Shown one piece after another: positions 61,664-64,000 of a stretch of 64,000 bases of DNA. The notes beneath the pieces are model-generated. The model saw nothing but the letters and a program-made list of their open reading frames with translations. It did not search any database and was not told where the DNA came from. Within the stretch, counting starts at the first letter, position 1; each line of letters starts with the position of its first letter. The stretch comes from UMGS1387 sp045541355 (GTDB taxonomy: Bacteria; Bacillota; Clostridia; Oscillospirales; CAG-382): assembly GCA_045541355.1 (NCBI GenBank), contig JAZQIW010000053.1, forward strand, positions 21,784-85,783, in the 5' to 3' direction. A program made the position numbers and the translations under genes.

Positions 61664-62540
61664 AGCCCATACCTCCAAGTTCATATATAAATACCTCTTC
61701 AAGCGTCAAAGGAAGAACATCGGCAACAACAGGCTCAAATTCCATAACAGCCGACATAATCTCCTCGTTACTGCCCTTGACTATAAGCAGATTTACGCTT
61801 CCGAAGCCTGATTTATCGAGAATTTCAATTTTTCCGAGCAGCTCCTCGGGAAGCTTTCCGTCTTTAAAGGCAAGCTGCAGCTTATGAATATTACCCTTAA
61901 TGTCATCAAGGGATTTTTCTATTACAACCTTGCCGCTGTGAAGGATTCCCACGTGGTCACATACGTCCTCAAGTTCCCTTAGGTTATGGCTTGAAACAAG
62001 CACAGTCATTTCACGCTCTGCAACCGCCTGAAGCATGAGCTTCCACACGTTTCTGCGCATTACGGGGTCAAGACCGTCAACAGGCTCGTCAAGTATCATA
62101 ACATCGGGTGTGCATGAAAGACCGAGCCAGAAGGCAACCTGCTTCTGCATACCCTTTGAAAGACGTCTCGCTTTACGTCTGACATCTATCTTGAATACTT
62201 CCTTCATCTTGTCAAAGCTTTCCCAGCTCCAGTCGGGATAAATGCCCGCATAATATTTTGCCATATCAAGTATGCTGTATGTCGGGAAAAAGAACAGGTC
62301 ATCTGATATACAAATTACCTTCTTTTTAATATAGCAATTCTCATATGTAGGCTGATTGTTTATCTGCACCCTGCCCTCGTCATGCTTGTATACGCCCATG
62401 AGGGTTTTTATAAAGGTGGTTTTTCCTGCACCGTTGGGACCGACAAGACCGTATACAGAACCTTTTTTTACATGAAGGCTCATGGAGTCAAGCGCCTTGA
62501 AGGTGCCGAAGCTTTTTGTAACATCTACCGCACGTATCAT
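61638..62540 (-). CDS. ABC transporter ATP-binding protein (YtrB-like)
   Basis: 300-residue ATPase. Walker A GPNGAGKTTFI, signature LSKGMQKQVAFWLGLSC (SKGM rather than SGGQ), Walker B DVMILDEPVDGLDP, H-loop SSHNL. A C-terminal 75-residue extension is typical of this export subfamily. It overlaps the GntR gene by four bases and the permease by 26. Confidence 0.94.
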   Translation of the reverse strand: MIRAVDVTKSFGTFKALDSMSLHVKKGSVYGLVGPNGAGKTTFIKTLMGVYKHDEGRVQINNQPTYENCYIKKKVICISDDLFFFPTYSILDMAKYYAGIYPDWSWESFDKMKEVFKIDVRRKARRLSKGMQKQVAFWLGLSCTPDVMILDEPVDGLDPVMRRNVWKLMLQAVAEREMTVLVSSHNLRELEDVCDHVGILHSGKVVIEKSLDDIKGNIHKLQLAFKDGKLPEELLGKIEILDKSGFGSVNLLIVKGSNEEIMSAVMEFEPVVADVLPLTLEEVFIYELGGMGYEFETILL

Positions 62541-62914
62541 TTATCATTACCCCTTTCATAGATTTTGTCAATTGCCGCAAACACCTTTTCTTTACTCTCG
62601 CCGAGAAAATAAAGCTCTCTTACGGCATCCTCAAGGTTTTTATAGAGCTTGTCGGTGTTTTTATCGTCATGAATGTTATCACCCGATGAAACAAAAACGC
62701 CCTTTGCCCTGACGGAATATACATAGCCGTCATTTTCAAGCTCCTTATATGCCTTCTGAATAGTATTTGGGTTTATCGCCATAGTAACGGCAAGCTCTCT
62801 AACCGACGGAAGTCTTTCATCCGCCGCAAGCACACCCTCGATTATAAGCTTTTTCATGTTGTCACATATTTGCTCATATATGGGCTTGCCATCGCTATAA
62901 TCAAGCTTAAACAT
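62537..62914 (-). CDS. GntR family transcriptional regulator (YtrA subfamily)
   Basis: 125-residue regulator. Winged-helix domain (KPIYEQICDNMKKLIIEGVLAADERLPSVRELA, NPNTIQKAYKELENDGYVYS) plus a short helical tail, the YtrA plan in which no large effector domain is present. First gene of the operon, so probably autoregulates it through the repeats around its promoter (62950-63009). Confidence 0.93.
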   Translation of the reverse strand: MFKLDYSDGKPIYEQICDNMKKLIIEGVLAADERLPSVRELAVTMAINPNTIQKAYKELENDGYVYSVRAKGVFVSSGDNIHDDKNTDKLYKNLEDAVRELYFLGESKEKVFAAIDKIYERGNDK

Positions 62915-62950
62915 CCAAATCCCCCTCCTTCCGGTATTTTTATGTGCACA

Positions 62951-63009
62951 TTTGTACTTGATTTGTCTTGTACTAACTGTACTATAACACGTAATACAGT
63001 TCTTGTCAA
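62951..63009 (-). promoter_or_regulatory. Promoter and candidate GntR operator
   Basis: Minus strand TTGACA (63009-63004), 17 bases, TATAGT (62986-62981). Right after the -10 lie repeated GTAC elements: AGTACAGTTAGTACAAG and a further AGTACAAATGTGCAC. Their place over the start site suits a YtrA-type repressor; binding is inference. Confidence 0.7.
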
Positions 63010-63044
63010 TAGGTTTTTATAATTTTTTCAAAAAAATGCAAATA

Positions 63045-63073
63045 TTGACAAGGTTTATTATATGTGCTATTAT
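63045..63073 (+). promoter_or_regulatory. Sigma-A promoter of the LRR gene
   Basis: TTGACA (63045-63050), 17 bases, TATTAT (63068-63073), about 37 bases before ATG 63110. Confidence 0.85.
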
Positions 63074-63109
63074 TTATTTGTAAAAATTTATTATTTCGGA
63101 GGCTTGATT

Positions 63110-64000
63110 ATGAAAAAGCACGCATTTTTACTTTTAGTCCTTGTCCTTTGTGCCCTGTTTGCGGCAAATGCACTTGCGGCACCGACAAGTTCCGGTGTTG
63201 TTGATTTTGCAGACGAAAGCGTGGGGACTGAAAATACCGACGTTTCGGCAGACCTTATGGGAACATACGGAGATTTGACATATAGTATTTCGGGTGGAAA
63301 GGTTACTATTACCGACTGTAATACTTCTGCGACCTCTGTTGTAATACCCGATACAATTGAGGGCTGTCCAGTAACGAGCATTGGTGGTTCTGCGTTTTAT
63401 GATTGCACAAGCCTTACAAGCATAACCATCCCCGACAGCGTGACGAGCATTGGTCGTTCTGCGTTCGAATATTGCACAAGCCTTACAAGCGTAGATCTTG
63501 GCAACAGCGTGACGAGCATTGGCAATTCTGCGTTCTATAATTGCACACGCCTTACAAGCATAACCATCCCCGACAGCGTGACGAGAATTGGTGAGAGGGC
63601 GTTCGAAGATTGCACAAGCCTTACAAGCGTAGACCTTGGTAACAGCGTGACGAGCATTGGTGGTTCTGCGTTCTATAATTGCACAAGCCTTACAAGTATA
63701 ACCATCCCTAACAGCGTGATGAGCATTGGATATCGTGCGTTCGAAAATTGCACAAACCTTACAAGCATAGACCTTGGTGACAACGTGACGAGCATTGGCA
63801 ATTCTGCGTTCTATAAGTGCACAAGCCTTACAGGCATTACCATACCCGACAGCGTGACGAGCATTGGCGATTTGGCGTTCGGGTATTGCACAAGCCTTAC
63901 AAGCATAACCATCCCCGACAGCGTGACGAGCATTGGTGAGAGGGTGTTCTATAATTGCTCAAGCCTTACAAGCATTACCATCCCCGACAGTGTGACGAGC
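63110..64000 (+). CDS. BspA-like leucine-rich repeat surface protein, 3' end outside window
   Basis: The frame from ATG 63110 (after CGGAGG) stays open to the window edge: 297 codons visible. Residues 1-24 are a signal peptide (LLLVLVLCALFAANALA). A short linker (about 25-65) leads to a beta segment (YSISGGKVTITDCN) and then tandem 23-residue repeats of the LRR_5/BspA type, consensus CTSLTSITIPDSVTSIGxxAF. Such proteins are cell-surface adhesins in gut and oral bacteria. Cell-wall anchor, if any, lies beyond the window. Confidence 0.93.
   Translation, partial: MKKHAFLLLVLVLCALFAANALAAPTSSGVVDFADESVGTENTDVSADLMGTYGDLTYSISGGKVTITDCNTSATSVVIPDTIEGCPVTSIGGSAFYDCTSLTSITIPDSVTSIGRSAFEYCTSLTSVDLGNSVTSIGNSAFYNCTRLTSITIPDSVTRIGERAFEDCTSLTSVDLGNSVTSIGGSAFYNCTSLTSITIPNSVMSIGYRAFENCTNLTSIDLGDNVTSIGNSAFYKCTSLTGITIPDSVTSIGDLAFGYCTSLTSITIPDSVTSIGERVFYNCSSLTSITIPDSVTS
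63376..64000 (+). repeat. 69-bp tandem repeats encoding LRR units
   Basis: At least nine near-identical 69-bp units in phase with the reading frame, each with TGCACAAGCCTTACAAGC and GTGACGAGCATTGG. Two unit types mostly alternate in the first part (ITIPDSV and VDLGNSV), giving a 138-bp higher-order period. The array continues past the right edge. Confidence 0.9.

Noticed and set aside
63376..64000. Regular repeats that could suggest a CRISPR array
   Set aside because: The 69-bp units are contiguous, in frame and encode LRRs; there are no unique spacers.

Overview
The window is chromosomal DNA of a low-to-mid GC, Gram-positive, spore-lineage Firmicute. It is most likely an anaerobic Clostridia member of the gut type (Oscillospirales-like is my guess; the sequence alone cannot fix the family). 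Supporting signs are perfect Shine-Dalgarno sites, many TTGACA/TTGAAA-17-TATAAT promoters, the sepF-ylmG-ylmH-divIVA-ileS-lspA-rluD division cluster, a YlmC/YmxH spore-type protein, an SLH protein, a BspA-type leucine-rich-repeat protein, a split transketolase and a sodium-pumping decarboxylase operon. No phage, insertion sequence, CRISPR array or rRNA was seen. Gene density is high and no gene-free gap exceeds about 300 bases.

Layout. 1-4.9 kb: tail of a MacA-like adaptor, MacB ATPase and permease, then an SLH protein. 4.9-6.8 kb: DUF4364, RNase M5-like and SGNH hydrolase genes. 6.8-7.7 kb: two reverse-strand genes. 7.85-13.3 kb: carA and a carB-dapF fusion behind a leader-peptide attenuator. 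13.4-17.5 kb: potABCD spermidine/putrescine transporter. 17.5-22.4 kb: rpsO, pnp, rluB, a GNAT-like gene and an AEC permease. 22.5-29 kb: tRNA-Leu, a tiny Asn-rich gene, manA, a MITE-like palindromic repeat, NagD-like, HD and PRTase-like genes, DUF1385 and prmC. 29-38.6 kb (reverse): DUF3810, PBP2, mtnN, rpoD, dnaG, dgt, hflX. 38.7-44.1 kb: ylmC, then a five-gene biotin decarboxylase/transcarboxylase-like operon (reverse). 44.2-59.4 kb (reverse): DUF1294, ackA, split transketolase, rluD, lspA, ileS, divIVA, ylmH, yggT, sepF, yggS, HlyD-like, miaA, EamA, cca. 59.5-62.9 kb: a GntR-controlled ABC transporter. 63.1 kb to the right edge: an LRR protein running off the window.

The most unusual locus is carA/carB-dapF. 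The small subunit of carbamoyl phosphate synthase has lost all three residues of the glutaminase catalytic triad (Cys to Gly, His to Arg, Glu to Asp). The large subunit has both ATP-grasp halves intact and continues in frame into a diaminopimelate epimerase whose first catalytic Cys is Ser and whose second is kept. In front lies a perfect sigma-A promoter, a 42-residue leader peptide read through a pyrimidine-rich tract, and a terminator hairpin whose 5' arm touches the leader stop codon. This architecture resembles the UTP-sensing pyrBI attenuator of enteric bacteria. Together these suggest an ammonia-fed carbamoyl phosphate synthase physically joined to a modified cell-wall/lysine epimerase domain. 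The residues and the fusion are read directly from the sequence; the functional interpretation is inference.
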